Shown here one piece after another: positions 13,703 through 13,897 of a stretch of 13,897 nt of DNA. The position numbers were made by a program, and so were the translations under genes. The notes below the pieces were generated by a model. It was not told the origin of the DNA and searched no databases. It saw only the letters and a program-made list of their open reading frames with translations. Each line of letters starts with the position of its first letter. Within the stretch, counting starts at the first letter, position 1. Origin of the DNA: an uncultured Actinomyces sp. (GTDB taxonomy: Bacteria > Actinomycetota > Actinomycetes > Actinomycetales > Actinomycetaceae); the NCBI GenBank assembly GCA_938030835.1, contig CALHID010000163.1, positions 1-13,897 on the forward strand. Reading direction: 5' to 3'.

Positions 13703-13897
13703 TCAGCGCATCTTGGTGCCGACCGAGCCCAGACGCTCAGCAGCCTCAACAACGCGTGCAGCCATACCGGCCTCAGCTTCCTTACCCCAAGCGCGAGGAT
13801 CGTACTTCTTCTTGTTGCCGACCTCGCCGTCAACCTTGAGGACGCCGTCGTAGTTGGTCATCATCCAGTCGACGACCGGGCGGGTGAAGGCGTACTG
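13703..13897 (-). CDS. fba: Class II fructose-bisphosphate aldolase, C-terminal fragment (runs off right edge)
   Basis: The last 64 codons and the stop of a minus-strand gene are present. The translation QYAFTRPVVDWMMTNYDGVL, then KVDGEVGNKKKYDPRAWGKE and an AGMAARVVEAAERLGSVGT tail, matches the C-terminus of the long FbaA-type zinc aldolases of actinobacterial glycolysis. These cleave fructose-1,6-bisphosphate to DHAP and GAP in the cytosol. The catalytic barrel residues lie outside the window. It is the housekeeping enzyme, as opposed to the shorter KbaY/GatY-type paralogue in the sugar locus, and is followed by its own terminator. Confidence 0.93.
   Translation of the reverse strand, partial: QYAFTRPVVDWMMTNYDGVLKVDGEVGNKKKYDPRAWGKEAEAGMAARVVEAAERLGSVGTKMR

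Overview
The window looks like chromosomal DNA from a moderately GC-rich actinobacterium, probably a host-associated Actinomycetaceae member (Actinomyces/Schaalia-like). Supporting signs are GTG starts, lipobox-type sugar-binding lipoproteins, a GH112 phosphorylase close to the bifidobacterial type, an actinobacterial-type class II fructose-bisphosphate aldolase and a MenB. The genus is inference from protein flavour only; no marker gene is present.

Region 1 (1-7866) is a divergent sugar-catabolic locus. The minus strand reads lnpA (GH112 galacto-N-biose/lacto-N-biose phosphorylase), then a solute-binding lipoprotein, a 19-bp-arm palindrome, and the start of an ABC permease that runs off the left edge. 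The plus strand reads a SIS-domain sugar-phosphate isomerase/deaminase, a ROK sugar kinase, a PfkB-type sugar-phosphate kinase and a KbaY/GatY-type class II aldolase. The first three overlap by 4 nt, and the set ends at a strong terminator. Together they suggest import of Gal-beta1,3-HexNAc, intracellular phosphorolysis to Gal-1-P plus HexNAc, then kinase, deaminase/isomerase, second kinase and aldolase, that is, GalNAc through tagatose phosphates to triose phosphates. This differs from the NahK/LnpB/C/D route linked to lnpA in bifidobacteria. No N-acetyl-sugar-phosphate deacetylase and no galT/galE are visible here.

Region 2 (7868-10303) holds a cytoplasmic GH20 beta-N-acetylhexosaminidase on the minus strand, convergent with the aldolase operon. 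It is divergent from menB (naphthoate synthase), which may be read from a leaderless transcript.

Region 3 (10304-12236) holds a secreted, low-complexity Pro/Thr/Ala-rich envelope protein of unknown function. It has a C-terminal membrane anchor, a palindrome upstream and an intrinsic terminator downstream.

Region 4 (12312-13897, minus strand) holds an unrecognised protein of about 395 aa with a hydrophobic C-terminus, and the last 64 codons of the housekeeping fructose-bisphosphate aldolase. Each is followed by its own hairpin terminator. No tRNA, rRNA, CRISPR array, insertion sequence or attachment site was seen, and no gene-free gap exceeds about 225 bases.
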